Shown here: positions 49,715-59,325 of the stretch, in pieces | How the letters are laid out: each line of letters begins with the position of its first letter | How positions within the stretch are numbered: the stretch's first letter is position 1 | NCBI GenBank assembly: GCA_023404095.1 | Contig: JAEYDD010000039.1 | Coordinates: forward strand, 43,675 to 107,674 | Direction: 5' to 3' | Length of the DNA stretch: 64,000 nucleotides | Source of the DNA: Pseudomonadota bacterium | GTDB taxonomy: Bacteria > Pseudomonadota > Alphaproteobacteria > Rhizobiales > Rhizobiaceae | Notes under the pieces: generated by a model | What the model was told of the DNA's origin: nothing | The model's input: the letters and a program-made list of their open reading frames with translations, nothing else | The model's database searches: none | Program-made: the position numbers and the translations under genes

Positions 49715-51178
49715 TCAGTGTCCGCCACCGCCGCTGTCGGCGGCTGCGGCAACTTCCGTTGCACCGGGTGAAGCTCCAGCGCCACCGCCGTAGATCGCGG
49801 GAGCGAGATTTGCCTCGGAGAGCCAAAAGTCGCGCTTTGCATTCACGGCGAGAAGGATCGAATTGACCTTCTCCCGACTATCGGCGAGCAGTTCGAACGT
49901 GTTGGTGATCATGCCGTTGTAAGTGAGGAGGGACTCCTCCTCGATCTTGGTCCGCAGCGGCACCACATTGTTTCGGTAGTGCCGCGCGATGTCATAGTTG
50001 GCGCGGTACGCCTGATAGGCGGAGCGCGCCTCGGAGCGAACGTTGACGGACTTCTCGGCAAGGAGGTTCGCGGCCCGCATGTAGGCCAGCTCGGACTTGC
50101 GCATTCGCGCCTTGCCGCTGTCGAAGATCGGAATGACGAATTCAAGTTCGGCGATCGCCGTCGTCTCGTGCTTCGTGTTTCCGTCTTCCCTCTCGCGCTC
50201 GGTTTCAAAACCACCGATCAGTTCGAGGTCGGTGACGTATCGCGTGGCTTCGGTGAGCTTGTATGACTTCGCCGTCGCATCGAGGTCGAGCTTCGCCATC
50301 TGGAGATCGACACGGCGCTGAAGCGCCTCGGCCTCGATCGTGTCCTTCTTCATGACGCCCTTGGGCAGAGAGGGTAGGCGATTGGCGACTTGATACTCGA
50401 TGTCAGAGCCCCAGAGGCCCATCAGCCGCGTCAGCTCTTCCTTGGCAAGCCTCGCATCCAGCCGAGCTCTTGCCGTTTGACCGGCGAGCTCGGCGTAGAA
50501 GACATGCTCGCGAGCCTGACTTCCCTTTGTCATCGCGCCGGTTTCACCGAGCTTCTGCGCAAGCTCTGAAGCTGCGTCGGCAGCCGCCTGTGCTTGGTTC
50601 AGCTGGGCAACCGTCTCCCATGCCGCGACGGTATTGATCCAGGCGCGACGCGTGTCTGCTGCGAGCTGCAGCGTCCGTTGAGCCGCGGCAAGTTGAGCGC
50701 GTCGATAGTTGGTGTCGGCGATGTCGACGTTCCGCTGGTGGGTCGCGAGGGCTAGGATGTTGGTGGCGATCACCCCCTCGATTGAATTGAACGCCTCCAG
50801 GCCCGGGGTCCCGATTCCGTTGAACCCGATCCCCACCGTCGGATTCAGCAGCATGGTCGACTGCCACGCGTCCGCGGCCGAGTCCCCGAGATCGGCATAG
50901 GCCGCCTGCAAGCCTTTGTTGTTGAGCAGAGCAACCTGGACTGCCGTTTCGACGTCGATGGTCTTTTTGGCCATCAATGTCTTCACTTGGGCCGACACCG
51001 CTCGCGCCTGCTGCTGATTCTGCACCCAGACCGTCTGTTTGCCCGTACCGTCGGCGACCTTCGCCGTGACAGTCGAAAACCCCGCATCCTGCGCGGAGTA
51101 TTCTTCCGTGGAGGCGCATCCGCCGAGGGCCAGCGGGAGAAAGAGGGCGGCCACGAGTTTCAATGTGATTTGCGTCAT
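49715..51178 (-). CDS. TolC-family outer-membrane efflux lipoprotein
   Basis: This 487-residue protein is an outer-membrane factor of the TolC/OprM class. The signal sequence ends in a lipobox (PLALGGCASTEE), so it is lipid-anchored. Long helical stretches with heptad-like patterns (ANTNYRRAQLAAAQRTL-like DTNYRRAQLAAAQRTLQL, ELAGQTARARLDARLAKEEL, SEARSAYQAYRANYDIA) form the periplasmic tunnel. It overlaps the upstream small lipoprotein gene by four bases. Partner pumps are not in this operon; the RND pair at 53-57 kb lacks its own outer-membrane channel and may use this one (inference). Confidence 0.9.
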   Translation of the reverse strand: MTQITLKLVAALFLPLALGGCASTEEYSAQDAGFSTVTAKVADGTGKQTVWVQNQQQARAVSAQVKTLMAKKTIDVETAVQVALLNNKGLQAAYADLGDSAADAWQSTMLLNPTVGIGFNGIGTPGLEAFNSIEGVIATNILALATHQRNVDIADTNYRRAQLAAAQRTLQLAADTRRAWINTVAAWETVAQLNQAQAAADAASELAQKLGETGAMTKGSQAREHVFYAELAGQTARARLDARLAKEELTRLMGLWGSDIEYQVANRLPSLPKGVMKKDTIEAEALQRRVDLQMAKLDLDATAKSYKLTEATRYVTDLELIGGFETEREREDGNTKHETTAIAELEFVIPIFDSGKARMRKSELAYMRAANLLAEKSVNVRSEARSAYQAYRANYDIARHYRNNVVPLRTKIEEESLLTYNGMITNTFELLADSREKVNSILLAVNAKRDFWLSEANLAPAIYGGGAGASPGATEVAAAADSGGGGH

Positions 51179-51402
51179 GACTCGCCTCCCTCAGGAGACT
51201 GAGCATCGTTCTGCTGTCGCCATGGCTTGGGATCGACAGGTTGCCTGTGGCTGTAGCCCGAGAATGGGCTGGTGTAGCTAAGGGGGCGAACAGGGGCCGA
51301 TGAAGCCTCAAATCCGCCGGAAGCGATAACTTCTGGAGGGGACGTGGATGCGCATCCGCTGATGACGAGCGGCAAGGCGACCACGAGAAATATAGGTTTC
51401 AT
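51175..51402 (-). CDS. Small lipoprotein of the copper operon
   Basis: This 75-residue protein has a lipoprotein signal (FLVVALPLVISGCASTSPPE) with lipobox SGCA. The rest is short, polar and probably disordered, with YTSPFSGYSHRQPVDPKP. I know no function for it, but small lipoproteins of this kind often precede TolC-like genes in copper loci. Its stop overlaps the TolC-like start (ATGA), which indicates coupled translation. The His-rich exported protein lies 90 bases upstream. Confidence 0.75.
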   Translation of the reverse strand: MKPIFLVVALPLVISGCASTSPPEVIASGGFEASSAPVRPLSYTSPFSGYSHRQPVDPKPWRQQNDAQSPEGGES

Positions 51403-51492
51403 GATGTTATCCGGATAGGAGATGTCATCGGCGCTTCGAGCAAATCACGCTCGCAAACGCACGGTGAGACCCGCAGAGCGGGTATGTCCTAT

Positions 51493-51870
51493 TCAGATAT
51501 TCGGGGGGCGGTGGAGCGGCGGGATTTCGCCGATGATATGGGCATCATCCATGAATTCGTGCATCGAAGCGACGCGCGGACCGCCGATGGCATCTGCGCC
51601 CGTCACGATGGCCAGACTGACGCAGAATGCGTTGCAGCACTCCTGCTTGTCGATTTTCTGGTCGCTATCCGCTGTCGAATGGTGGTCACCATGGTCCTGG
51701 TGGGCGTCTGCCGTGGCATGGTGATCCTGATGCTGGCCGACGTCGACTTTGGACCAGCTGCCATGCATTGCTGCCGACGCCGTGGGTATGGAATAGCCTG
51801 CCAGTGACGCGATGATCACCAAGCGAAGCAGAACCAGCATTTTCGATAATGTGATTCGAAACATACCCAT
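51493..51870 (-). CDS. His-rich exported protein of the copper operon (CopL/DUF2946-like)
   Basis: This 125-residue protein begins with a signal sequence (LVLLRLVIIASLAGYSIPTASA) and continues with a His/Asp-rich patch (HQDHHATADAHQDHGDHH) and a Cys pair in KQECCNAFCVSLA. It ends LHRPPNI, reminiscent of the DUF2946/CopL group of small copper-tolerance proteins, whose mechanism is poorly known. Metal binding is likely from composition. It is the first gene after the copper-responsive promoter at 51990-52020 and probably heads the six-gene operon down to CusF. The start is not fixed by a strong ribosome binding site; ATG 51864 is possible. Confidence 0.72.
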   Translation of the reverse strand: MGMFRITLSKMLVLLRLVIIASLAGYSIPTASAAMHGSWSKVDVGQHQDHHATADAHQDHGDHHSTADSDQKIDKQECCNAFCVSLAIVTGADAIGGPRVASMHEFMDDAHIIGEIPPLHRPPNI

Positions 51871-51989
51871 GCCAGAGGACTACCATCGGTCCAACAGTTG
51901 TCAATTGTCAGTCCACAATCAGCACTTCATTCGGTCGACAATGTGACGCCGGAGCAGCGGTGAACACGTCATTGTGGACGGCCATGGCG

Positions 51990-52020
51990 TGTCTACGCCT
52001 TACCACCGTGGCAAGGTCAA
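51990..52020 (-). promoter_or_regulatory. CueR-type promoter of the multicopper oxidase operon
   Basis: On the minus strand: -35 TTGACC (52020-52015), a 19-base spacer containing the dyad CCTTGCCACGGTGGTAAGG (51998-52016), and -10 TAGACA (51995-51990). The long spacer and dyad are those of CueR/MerR activated promoters. It lies 120 bases before the first gene of the copper operon. Confidence 0.8.
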
Positions 52021-52103
52021 CAGTCAGAATTCGTGTCGAGAAAAATTGATGATCCCCCGGATTTGATCTACCTCCGGCTCTACTGTTGAAGCGGGTACAA
52101 GAG

Positions 52104-52556
52104 ATGCTGGACTGGGGTGCATATCTGGGATTGTTTCTGGCCGCGTTTGGCGCTGCGACGGTGCTGCCGTTTCAGTCAGAGCCCGTGCTGGTCGGTCTGC
52201 TGCTTTCTGGCAGGTTTGATCCCGTCTCCCTGGTGGTGATCGCGAGCATTGGAAACACCATGGGCGCAGCATTAAACTGGGTGCTGGGACGCTACATCGA
52301 GCGATGCCGAGATAAGTCCTGGTTTCCGGTCAAGCAGTCCCAGTTGCAAAAAGGCGAGCTCTGGTATCGTCGATTTGGGCGATGGTCACTTCTGCTGTCA
52401 TGGATGCCACTGTTCGGAGACGCCTTGACGGTTCTTGCGGGCGTTCTCCGGGAACCGTTGTGGTCGTTTCTCATCCTGGTGAGCATCGCGAAAGCGGGTC
52501 GCTACGCAGTGTTGGCCCTTGCGACCCTTGGAACCCAAGAAGTTCTCGGTTTTTGA
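52104..52556 (+). CDS. YqaA-family (SNARE-associated/DedA-like) membrane protein
   Basis: This 150-residue protein matches the YqaA branch of DedA-like membrane proteins: GAYLGLFLAAFGAATVLPFQ, then SEPVLVGLLLSGRFDP, GNTMGAALNWVLGRYIER and GRWSLLLSWMPLFGDALTVL. Three to four membrane segments are predicted. DedA relatives affect membrane lipid homeostasis and export. ATG 52104 gives the usual family start; the frame opens earlier at a TTG. It is divergent from the copper operon, with the CueR-type promoter between, so whether it is copper-induced is open. Such genes are frequent in metal-resistance islands. Confidence 0.87.
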   Translation: MLDWGAYLGLFLAAFGAATVLPFQSEPVLVGLLLSGRFDPVSLVVIASIGNTMGAALNWVLGRYIERCRDKSWFPVKQSQLQKGELWYRRFGRWSLLLSWMPLFGDALTVLAGVLREPLWSFLILVSIAKAGRYAVLALATLGTQEVLGF

Positions 52557-52597
52557 AGTCGGCGGCTTCATAAATGGTGGTGCGGCGATTTTTGCGA

Positions 52598-53075
52598 TTA
52601 CCGTCCTAGTGTCGCCCCGCGCTCCCGTCGGCTCATTTCTTCTTGGTATTGCCGCTCCCGCTCCGGCCAGGTGCCTTTGATGAAGTTGAGCACCGCGCGG
52701 ATTTCGTCATCGCTCATAACACTACCGAACCCTGCATGTCGCTTTGGTAACCTACCCTACGACGGCTGCTGGACCCTCTTTGGTGATGCGGAAGAGCACG
52801 CCGTCGGGGTGGTGCCAGGTGTGGCCGGACACGTCATGTGGGGGCGCTGGCATGCGTCCGGAGGGCAGGGGTGTTTTCCACCCTCCCTGGCCTTTGAGGT
52901 TTGTGCCATGGCGAGCCGCGCAGCGCTCGGCATAGAGCGTCTTTCCGAGCGCGAAGGTGGCGGTCGAGGCGTTTCCGCCCGCCACCTTCGTCGCGATCCA
53001 CGGCCAGGCAAAAGCGATGCCCAAGCCCGTGGCCGCAATCCCGATAACCAGAAGCAACGCCAACATCTTGGTCAT
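52598..53075 (-). pseudogene. Inactivated c-type cytochrome gene
   Basis: The minus strand from ATG 53075 encodes a membrane anchor (MTKMLALLLVIGIAATGLGI) and the family sequence LYAERCAARHGTNLKGQGGW. The heme-binding motif should be CxxCH, but the second Cys is Arg (CAARH; one T-to-C change would do this). After GPAAVVG the frame breaks and the rest of the domain continues in other frames: GYQSDM, then MSDDEIRAVLNFIKGTWPER ending at TAA 52598-52600. At least two frameshifts plus the lost heme ligand make it a pseudogene. The intact ancestor would have been a roughly 155-residue cytochrome associated with copper oxidase loci. Confidence 0.8.
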
Positions 53076-53227
53076 TTGCGGCCACCAAAGAACAGGGTTT
53101 TCTCAGGCGCAGCAGTCCTCAGGACGGGCTCGAGACCGAGGATGTCAGGACCAACCGCTAAGGCCACTTTCCGAACGAAATGGAAGCCAATAAACTCTGA
53201 CCTCCATTTCAAAAATCTGACGCCCGG

Positions 53228-56200
53228 TCAACGGCCATTCCTCTCGTAGTCAACATGCATATCTACATGGTCAGACTGTAGACCGATACTGCCGTCTTCT
53301 AAACGTCCAGTTGGCGTACTTGCCGCTGCAGTCGATGACATGCGGCGGACGAACACGTAGAACGCGGGCGTCAACACGAGGCCGAAAAGCGTCACGCCGA
53401 TCATGCCGCCGAACACTGCGATCCCCATTGCGCTCCGCATCTCCGCTCCCGCACCCGTCGCCAGAACCAGAGGCACCACGCCGGCTATGAAGGCAACCGA
53501 CGTCATCAGGATAGGTCGTAGACGCAACTTCGCGGCCTCGACCACTGCCTCAAGGGGCGCGATACCCTGCTTCTCCCTGTCTCGCGCGAACTCGACGATG
53601 AGGATGGCATTCTTGGCCGCGAGGCCCACCAGCACCACGAAGCCGATCTGGGTGAACACGTTGTTGTCTCCTCCCACAAGCCAGACAGCGCCCAATGCTC
53701 CCGTAATGGAAAGAGGTGCGATCAGCATGACAGAGAGCGGAATCGACCAGCTGTTATATTGGGCGGCGAGGAACAGGAAGGCCAGCAGGACCGAGAGCGG
53801 GAACACTATCAGAGCCGCGTTTCCGGCCAGCTTCTCTTGATAGGCGAGTTCGGTCCACTCCCAGCCGAAGCCCGGCGGTAGAGTTTCGGACAAGACCGCC
53901 TCCATTGCAGCGGTCGCCTGTCCCGACGAATATCCGGGAGCCGGTCCGCCGGAGACGTCAGCGGAGGGAAACCCGTTGTAGTGCATCACCCGGTCTGGTC
54001 CGTTGGTGTGAACGATTTCGACGAGGGTGGACAGGGGAACCGTTGCGCCGTCGCGGTTCCGCACATACAGGTCCGACAGCGCATCTTCAGTCTGCCGAAA
54101 TGGAGCCCGGGCCTGAAGCAACACTTTATAGGTCCGCCCATATGCGTTAAAATCATTAACATATGCGGAGCCAAGGTTCGCACGCATGGCCTCGAACACC
54201 GACGACAGAGGAACTCCCATCGCGAGCGCTTTCTCCCGATCCACCCGGACTTCGATCCGGGGAGCGTTGATGTCGTAGCTACCCATGATGCCCGCGAGTT
54301 CGGAGCGCGCCGTCGCGGCCGCGATGACTCGGCTGGTGACCTCCGCGAGCGCCTCGGGGCCGGCATCATCGGTGTCGAGGATTTGCAGCTTGAAGCCGCC
54401 CGTAGCTCCCAGACCCGGCACCGGTGGTGGCGGAAAGACGCCGACGAAGCCGTCCTGGATCACAGCGAGCTTACCCCAGAGCCGTCCAGCAATAGCGTCA
54501 GCACGCATAGAGGGCTCCCTGCGGACTTCAAAGGGATCGAGGATCGCGAAGACAACCGCGGCGTTCGGCAAGTTCGCGAACCCGTTAATCGAAATGCCCG
54601 GGAAGGCGACAACGTCCGAGACGCCGGGCTCCTCGAGCATGATACTTGACATCTTGGTGACAACATCGTCAGTCCTGTCGAGCGAGGAGCCAGCGGGAAG
54701 CTGCACGATGCCGACGAGATAGTATTTGTCCTGCGGCGGAACGAATCCGGTCGGCGTGGACATGAGCCCCCACCCTGTCAGTCCAAGGACTACCACATAG
54801 GCAAGTGCGGTAACAACGCCGCGCCGTATGACGAGGCGGGACGTCCTCGCGTAGCCTGCTGATGCGCGGTCGAATACGCGGTTGAACCAGCGGAAAAACC
54901 ACCCGAACAACCAGTCGATCACGCGTTGCGCACGATCGCGCGGGTCGCTGTGCGCCTTGAGCAGAATCGCGGATAGCGCGGGTGAGAGCGTCAGCGAATT
55001 GATTGCGGAGAGAATTGTGGAGACGGCGATGGTCACGGCGAACTGCCGATAGAATTCGCCCTGGAGCCCCGGTAGAAATGCCGCGGGGACGAAGACTGCA
55101 GCCAGGACGCTGGTGATCGCGATCACTGGGCCCGTGACTTCGTCCATGGCGGCCCGAGCGGCAGCGAGCGGAGTCTTTCCCAGTGCAATATGGCGTTCGA
55201 CATTCTCGACCACCACGATCGCGTCGTCGACCACGATGCCGATCGATAGGACGAGACCGAAGAGCGAAAGAGTGTTGAGCGAAAAGCCCAGCCCGAGCAA
55301 GACCGCGAAAGTGCCAACCAGCGAGACCACGACCGCGGCCAGCGGTATCAGCGATGCCCTCCAAGTCTGCAGGAATACGATCACGACGAGCACCACCAGC
55401 GCCATCGCCTCGAACAGCGTGGTCATCACTGACGCGAGTGAGGCTTCGACAAAAATCGTGGGGTCATAGGCGATGCGATACTGGATGTCTGCGGGAAAAT
55501 TCCTGCCGAGTTCCGACATCCTGGACCTGACGGACTCAGCAACATCGAGCGCATTCGCACCGGGTGCCTGCAGTATCTGCAAAGCGGCAGCGGGGTCGCC
55601 GTTGAGCGAACCGCGCAGCGAATAACTGTCGGCTCCGAGTTCCACGCGCGCGACGTCTCCAAGGCGCACGAGTTCTCCCTCCGCTCCGGCGCGGATCACG
55701 ATCCGTGCGAACTCTTCGGCGGTCTCCAGCCGTCCCTGCGTACCGAGTGCGACTTCGAAAGCGGCCGTGCCGCCAGGCGACTGGCCGAGGTTGCCGAGCG
55801 CGGCCTCGAGGTTCTGGTCCCGCAGCGCGGCGATGACGTCGCTGGCAGTGAGCCCGCGCGCCGCCAGCTTCGCCGGGTCGGTCCAGACCCGCATCGCGTA
55901 TTCGCCCGCTCCCCAGACCATCACGTCGCCGACTCCGGGGAGCCGGGCCAGTTCGTCGCGAACGTTCAGGATCGCGTAGTTGGACAGAGCGAGTGCGTCC
56001 TTCGTCTTCTGGTCGGAGACCAGATGGACAACCATCAGCATGTCTGGCGAGGTCTTCTGGGTGATGACGCCCATGCGTTGAACCTCCGCAGGGAGCCGGG
56101 GCAAAGCCCGTTGAACGCGGTTCTGCACCCTGACCTGCGCGGCCTCCGGATCGACTCCGTGAGCGAATGTGACCGTGGTTGTCATGCGGCCATCGGTCGC

Positions 56201-56452
56201 CGTCTGGGAGGACATGTAGAGCATTCCTTCGACGCCCATGATTGCCTGTTCGATTGGCGCGGCGACGGTCTCGGCCAGGGTCTGGGGATTCGCGCCGGGG
56301 TAGGAAGCCATCACCTGCACCGTCGGCGGCGTGACGGCCGGATATTCAGACAGGGGCAGACGGAAGAACGAGAGCGCCCCCGCAATCACGATCAGGACCG
56401 AAAGCACGATCGCGAAAATAGGACGGTCGATGAAGAAACGGGGAAAACTCAT
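53228..56452 (-). CDS. RND efflux pump permease (HAE-1 type)
   Basis: This 1074-residue inner-membrane protein is a hydrophobe/amphiphile RND transporter, which uses proton force to move drugs or other compounds out of the periplasm. It starts MSFPRFFIDRPIFAIVLSVL and has the proton-relay Asp pair in TM4 (GIVVDDAIVVVENVER), GFVPPQDKYYLVGIVQLPAG in the porter domain, and a second half with FVVLVGLAAKNAILIVEFAR. Length and features fit MexF/AcrB-like pumps rather than the CusA heavy-metal type, which would show extra Met/His export motifs. Its start overlaps the adaptor stop by four bases. The operon lies under a CueR-type promoter, an unusual control for this pump class. Confidence 0.93.
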   Translation of the reverse strand: MSFPRFFIDRPIFAIVLSVLIVIAGALSFFRLPLSEYPAVTPPTVQVMASYPGANPQTLAETVAAPIEQAIMGVEGMLYMSSQTATDGRMTTTVTFAHGVDPEAAQVRVQNRVQRALPRLPAEVQRMGVITQKTSPDMLMVVHLVSDQKTKDALALSNYAILNVRDELARLPGVGDVMVWGAGEYAMRVWTDPAKLAARGLTASDVIAALRDQNLEAALGNLGQSPGGTAAFEVALGTQGRLETAEEFARIVIRAGAEGELVRLGDVARVELGADSYSLRGSLNGDPAAALQILQAPGANALDVAESVRSRMSELGRNFPADIQYRIAYDPTIFVEASLASVMTTLFEAMALVVLVVIVFLQTWRASLIPLAAVVVSLVGTFAVLLGLGFSLNTLSLFGLVLSIGIVVDDAIVVVENVERHIALGKTPLAAARAAMDEVTGPVIAITSVLAAVFVPAAFLPGLQGEFYRQFAVTIAVSTILSAINSLTLSPALSAILLKAHSDPRDRAQRVIDWLFGWFFRWFNRVFDRASAGYARTSRLVIRRGVVTALAYVVVLGLTGWGLMSTPTGFVPPQDKYYLVGIVQLPAGSSLDRTDDVVTKMSSIMLEEPGVSDVVAFPGISINGFANLPNAAVVFAILDPFEVRREPSMRADAIAGRLWGKLAVIQDGFVGVFPPPPVPGLGATGGFKLQILDTDDAGPEALAEVTSRVIAAATARSELAGIMGSYDINAPRIEVRVDREKALAMGVPLSSVFEAMRANLGSAYVNDFNAYGRTYKVLLQARAPFRQTEDALSDLYVRNRDGATVPLSTLVEIVHTNGPDRVMHYNGFPSADVSGGPAPGYSSGQATAAMEAVLSETLPPGFGWEWTELAYQEKLAGNAALIVFPLSVLLAFLFLAAQYNSWSIPLSVMLIAPLSITGALGAVWLVGGDNNVFTQIGFVVLVGLAAKNAILIVEFARDREKQGIAPLEAVVEAAKLRLRPILMTSVAFIAGVVPLVLATGAGAEMRSAMGIAVFGGMIGVTLFGLVLTPAFYVFVRRMSSTAAASTPTGRLEDGSIGLQSDHVDMHVDYERNGR

Positions 56453-57615
56453 AGCACGCCCTCCTCCATCGGAAGCGGATTTCCAGGCATCGACACGACC
56501 TTCGGGTCGACCGTCATGCCCGGCCGGACGAGGCCCTTGAGGATGACGCGGTCCCTTGGGGACAACCCATGCTCGACCACTCGCAGATCGCCTTCTGATG
56601 CCCCTATCCGAATGGGCTTCAGAACCACAGTGTTCTTCTCGTCGAGCGAGAGGACGTACCGACCGCCCGGCGCTGTGCCGATGGCTGACTCGTTCACCAG
56701 AACCGTTTCGGCCGCCGGCTCGAGCGGGAGCTGGACACGTACGAACATTCCCGGCTTGAGGTATCCAGCGGGGTTATCGACGACCGCCCGGACCCGAAGA
56801 GTTCCGGTCGAACGGTCCACCTCCGCGGAACCGAAATCCAGCTTGGCGGCGATGGGGCGGCCTTCCTCGGCGGCGGCGACTTCGATTTTTGCCGTCAAGC
56901 CTGCGAGGTCTCCCGCCGATAGGCGTATGTAGGTGCTTTCATCGATATGGAAGGTTACGTGCACTTGGTCTACGCCGATGACCTTTGTCAGCACGCTGCC
57001 CGGCCCGGCCACCACCTGGTTTCCCGGCTCGACGAGCACGCGGTCGGCGAGGCCGTCGATCGGAGAGCGGATTTCTGTCCAACTTAGTTCGAGCTCAGCC
57101 TGGCGTAGCGCGACCATCGCTGCCGCAAGCTCCGCTTTGCGGCTGCGATGGAGAGCCGCGGCGTCATCGCGCGCTTTCTTGCTGATCGCCCCGCTTCCGG
57201 AAAGGGGGGCGGCGCGCGCGAGGTCGGCCTCGGCCTGTTCGGCCAATGACACCGCGCGTTCGACAGCGGCGCGGGCGGCGTCCACCTTCAGTACAAAGGC
57301 TTCCGGGTCAACGCGGAAGAGGACGTCGCCCTTCCTGACCCGCCCTCCTTCTCGAAAGGTGGCGTCTGTCAGGAGCCCACTTACCCTCGGAGTGATCTCG
57401 ACATGGCGCAAAGCTTCCAGGTGGCCCGTAAAACGTGCGCTCGGAGCCATCCGACGCACGACGACGTCCGCGACGGGAACCGAGATCAATTGTGGTTGCG
57501 TCGTTGGCGAGGAAGCTGCCGCCAGGGGGGTGACTGCGCTCCAAATCAGCGGCGAGGCGAAGGTCGCGATCGCGGCACTACCGAGCGCGATCACTGGAAG
57601 GCGGAGGATTTTCAT
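56449..57615 (-). CDS. RND efflux periplasmic adaptor (membrane fusion) subunit
   Basis: This 388-residue protein links the RND pump to an outer-membrane channel. After a signal peptide (LPVIALGSAAIATFAS) come the barrel-sandwich halves (EALRHVEITPRVSGLLTDAT, RVRKGDVLFRVDPEAF), a helical hairpin with SLAEQAEADLARAAPLSGSG, and beta-barrel sequences ending GMTVDPKVVSMPGNPLP. No lipobox is seen. ATG 57615 is chosen because a GGAG lies 7 bases upstream and because the predicted transcript starts near 57643, too close to the first ATG at 57642. It is the first gene of the two-gene pump operon. Confidence 0.9.
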   Translation of the reverse strand: MKILRLPVIALGSAAIATFASPLIWSAVTPLAAASSPTTQPQLISVPVADVVVRRMAPSARFTGHLEALRHVEITPRVSGLLTDATFREGGRVRKGDVLFRVDPEAFVLKVDAARAAVERAVSLAEQAEADLARAAPLSGSGAISKKARDDAAALHRSRKAELAAAMVALRQAELELSWTEIRSPIDGLADRVLVEPGNQVVAGPGSVLTKVIGVDQVHVTFHIDESTYIRLSAGDLAGLTAKIEVAAAEEGRPIAAKLDFGSAEVDRSTGTLRVRAVVDNPAGYLKPGMFVRVQLPLEPAAETVLVNESAIGTAPGGRYVLSLDEKNTVVLKPIRIGASEGDLRVVEHGLSPRDRVILKGLVRPGMTVDPKVVSMPGNPLPMEEGVL

Positions 57616-57649
57616 GGCCATGCTCCGGTTGTTGTCGGTCATGGCTCGA

Positions 57650-57702
57650 GTTTTGCTCTTTACAACGCTGGGAAGGTCAACGCCCTTCCAACGGTGTCAA
57701 GG
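57650..57702 (-). promoter_or_regulatory. CueR-type promoter of the RND pump operon, with a second dyad
   Basis: Minus strand: -35 TTGACC (57680-57675), a 19-base spacer beginning TTCCCAGCGTTG, and -10 CAAAAC (57655-57650). A second dyad, CCTTGACACCGTTGGAAGG (57702-57684), lies immediately upstream and resembles the CueR box but has no -10 at the proper distance. The -10 element is weak. Confidence 0.65.
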
Positions 57703-57842
57703 CGAAAAATGTTTAGTTGGAGCTTGGATGTACAAATGTCGGCACGATGATGCCCAGAATAGTGGCTGGCTGGCGAGAGATTGTCCCAATCCCATTGTCG
57801 CTTGCGCAGTGGCGGGCGAAATGATCCGCCCGCCACACTTCC

Positions 57843-59252
57843 CTACTCCGCGGGGACGGAAGCCGATTTCGCTCCCCTCAACCCCAGTAGCGCCAAAGCA
57901 ACGCCCGTCGCGGCGACCACCGCCGCTCCGGAGAAGGCAGCCTTGAACCCGGATAGTAGGTCGGCAGCCTCCGCCGAATCTGACTGGTAGGCCGCCGCGA
58001 CGGCCACCATCGCGGCCAGACCGACGGCCGATCCCACCTGGTAGGACGTGTTGATCAGCCCTGAGGCCAGTCCGGTCTCTTCTGGGCTGGCTCCCGAGAC
58101 GCCGACCATCGTCGCCGGGATGTAGGCAAGGGACATGCCGAGCGCGGCGAGCAGCGAGGCTGGAAGGACGTCAATCATGAAGTCTCCATCGGTGGGCAAA
58201 CGCGAGAGCATGACCAGTGCGGCTGCCATGACGGCGAGACCGAGGATTAGGTTGGTCTTGGGTCCGAGGAGCGCGATAAACCTGCCGGAGAAACCCACCA
58301 TCAGGACCATGATGGCGACCGTCATCGGCACCAGCGCCAGCCCGCTCTCCCAAGCGGAGTAACCAAGCGTCTGCTGAAGGTAGAGGTTCAGATAGAACCA
58401 GAGCGGAATCCATGCCGCACCCAGAAGCGCCATGAGAACGTTACCGACAGCGAGGCTTGGCGTCTTGAAGATGTGCAGCGGCAGCAGGGGCTCGGCACGG
58501 GCGGCCTGGACCAACACGAAGACGACGGCAAGGACAAGCGCGCCGCCAAGCTGCGTCAGAGTCATGGTCGAAGTCCACTGACCGGGTGCTGTCGACACGA
58601 TCGCATAGACCGCGAGGACAAGTGCCGCCGTGATGAGAATCGCGCCGATCCAATCGACGTTGCCTCTGGATGCCTGGTTTCGAGGTAGGAGAGCCGCACT
58701 CGCGATGAGAACGACGAGCCCGAACGGAACGTTGATCAGGAATGTCCATTCCCAACTCATCCACTGCGTGATGACGCCGCCGAGGAAGACGCCCGCCGTG
58801 CCGCCGGCCGCTGCCGAAGCGCCCCAGAAGGCGAATGCCTTGCCAAGTTCCGCGCCGCTGTGGGAGAAGAGCCCGATCAGGATGGTCATGGCCGACGGTG
58901 CGATCAACGCCGCCCCCAGGCCTTGGATCGCGCGGCCTGGCAGCAGGACCTCCTGCGAGGCGGCGAAGCCAGCGACAAGCGATCCCGCGGTCAGAATCGC
59001 GAAGCCGAGCATAAAGAGCCGACGCGCGCCTAAGAGGTCGCTCAGCCGGCCGCCGAGCAGTAGGAGGCCACCGAAGACGATCACATACGCGTTGAATATC
59101 CAGGACAGACCCTCGGCCGTGAAGCCAAGGCTCGTCTGGATCGCTGGAAGCGCAATGCCGATGATCGAGGTGTCGAGGATGACGATGAACTGGGCGGCGC
59201 AGAGGAGCGAGAGTGCCCACCACCGCCTTGGATCGGGAGTCGTGATTGACAT
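57843..59252 (-). CDS. MFS transporter, DHA2/EmrB-QacA type
   Basis: This 469-residue membrane protein has about 14 hydrophobic segments. Motifs are QFIVILDTSIIGIALPAIQT in TM1, LLLLGGRLSDLLGARRLFML around motif A, PGRAIQGLGAALIAPSAMTI in TM4 and GVFLGGVITQWMSWEWTFLI in TM5. Proteins of this type export drugs and other amphiphiles by proton exchange. ATG 59252 follows GAAGGA. A CueR-type promoter lies 75-105 bases upstream, which would put this pump under copper control. The neighbouring ferredoxin-type reductase gene is read in the same direction from its own similar promoter. Confidence 0.9.
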   Translation of the reverse strand: MSITTPDPRRWWALSLLCAAQFIVILDTSIIGIALPAIQTSLGFTAEGLSWIFNAYVIVFGGLLLLGGRLSDLLGARRLFMLGFAILTAGSLVAGFAASQEVLLPGRAIQGLGAALIAPSAMTILIGLFSHSGAELGKAFAFWGASAAAGGTAGVFLGGVITQWMSWEWTFLINVPFGLVVLIASAALLPRNQASRGNVDWIGAILITAALVLAVYAIVSTAPGQWTSTMTLTQLGGALVLAVVFVLVQAARAEPLLPLHIFKTPSLAVGNVLMALLGAAWIPLWFYLNLYLQQTLGYSAWESGLALVPMTVAIMVLMVGFSGRFIALLGPKTNLILGLAVMAAALVMLSRLPTDGDFMIDVLPASLLAALGMSLAYIPATMVGVSGASPEETGLASGLINTSYQVGSAVGLAAMVAVAAAYQSDSAEAADLLSGFKAAFSGAAVVAATGVALALLGLRGAKSASVPAE

Positions 59253-59325
59253 GTCGAAGTTCCTTCAGAGAAGAATCCCGGGAGCTTTGCTCCGGGGCCG
59301 CACGCGATCGCGCGGCCGACATCGA

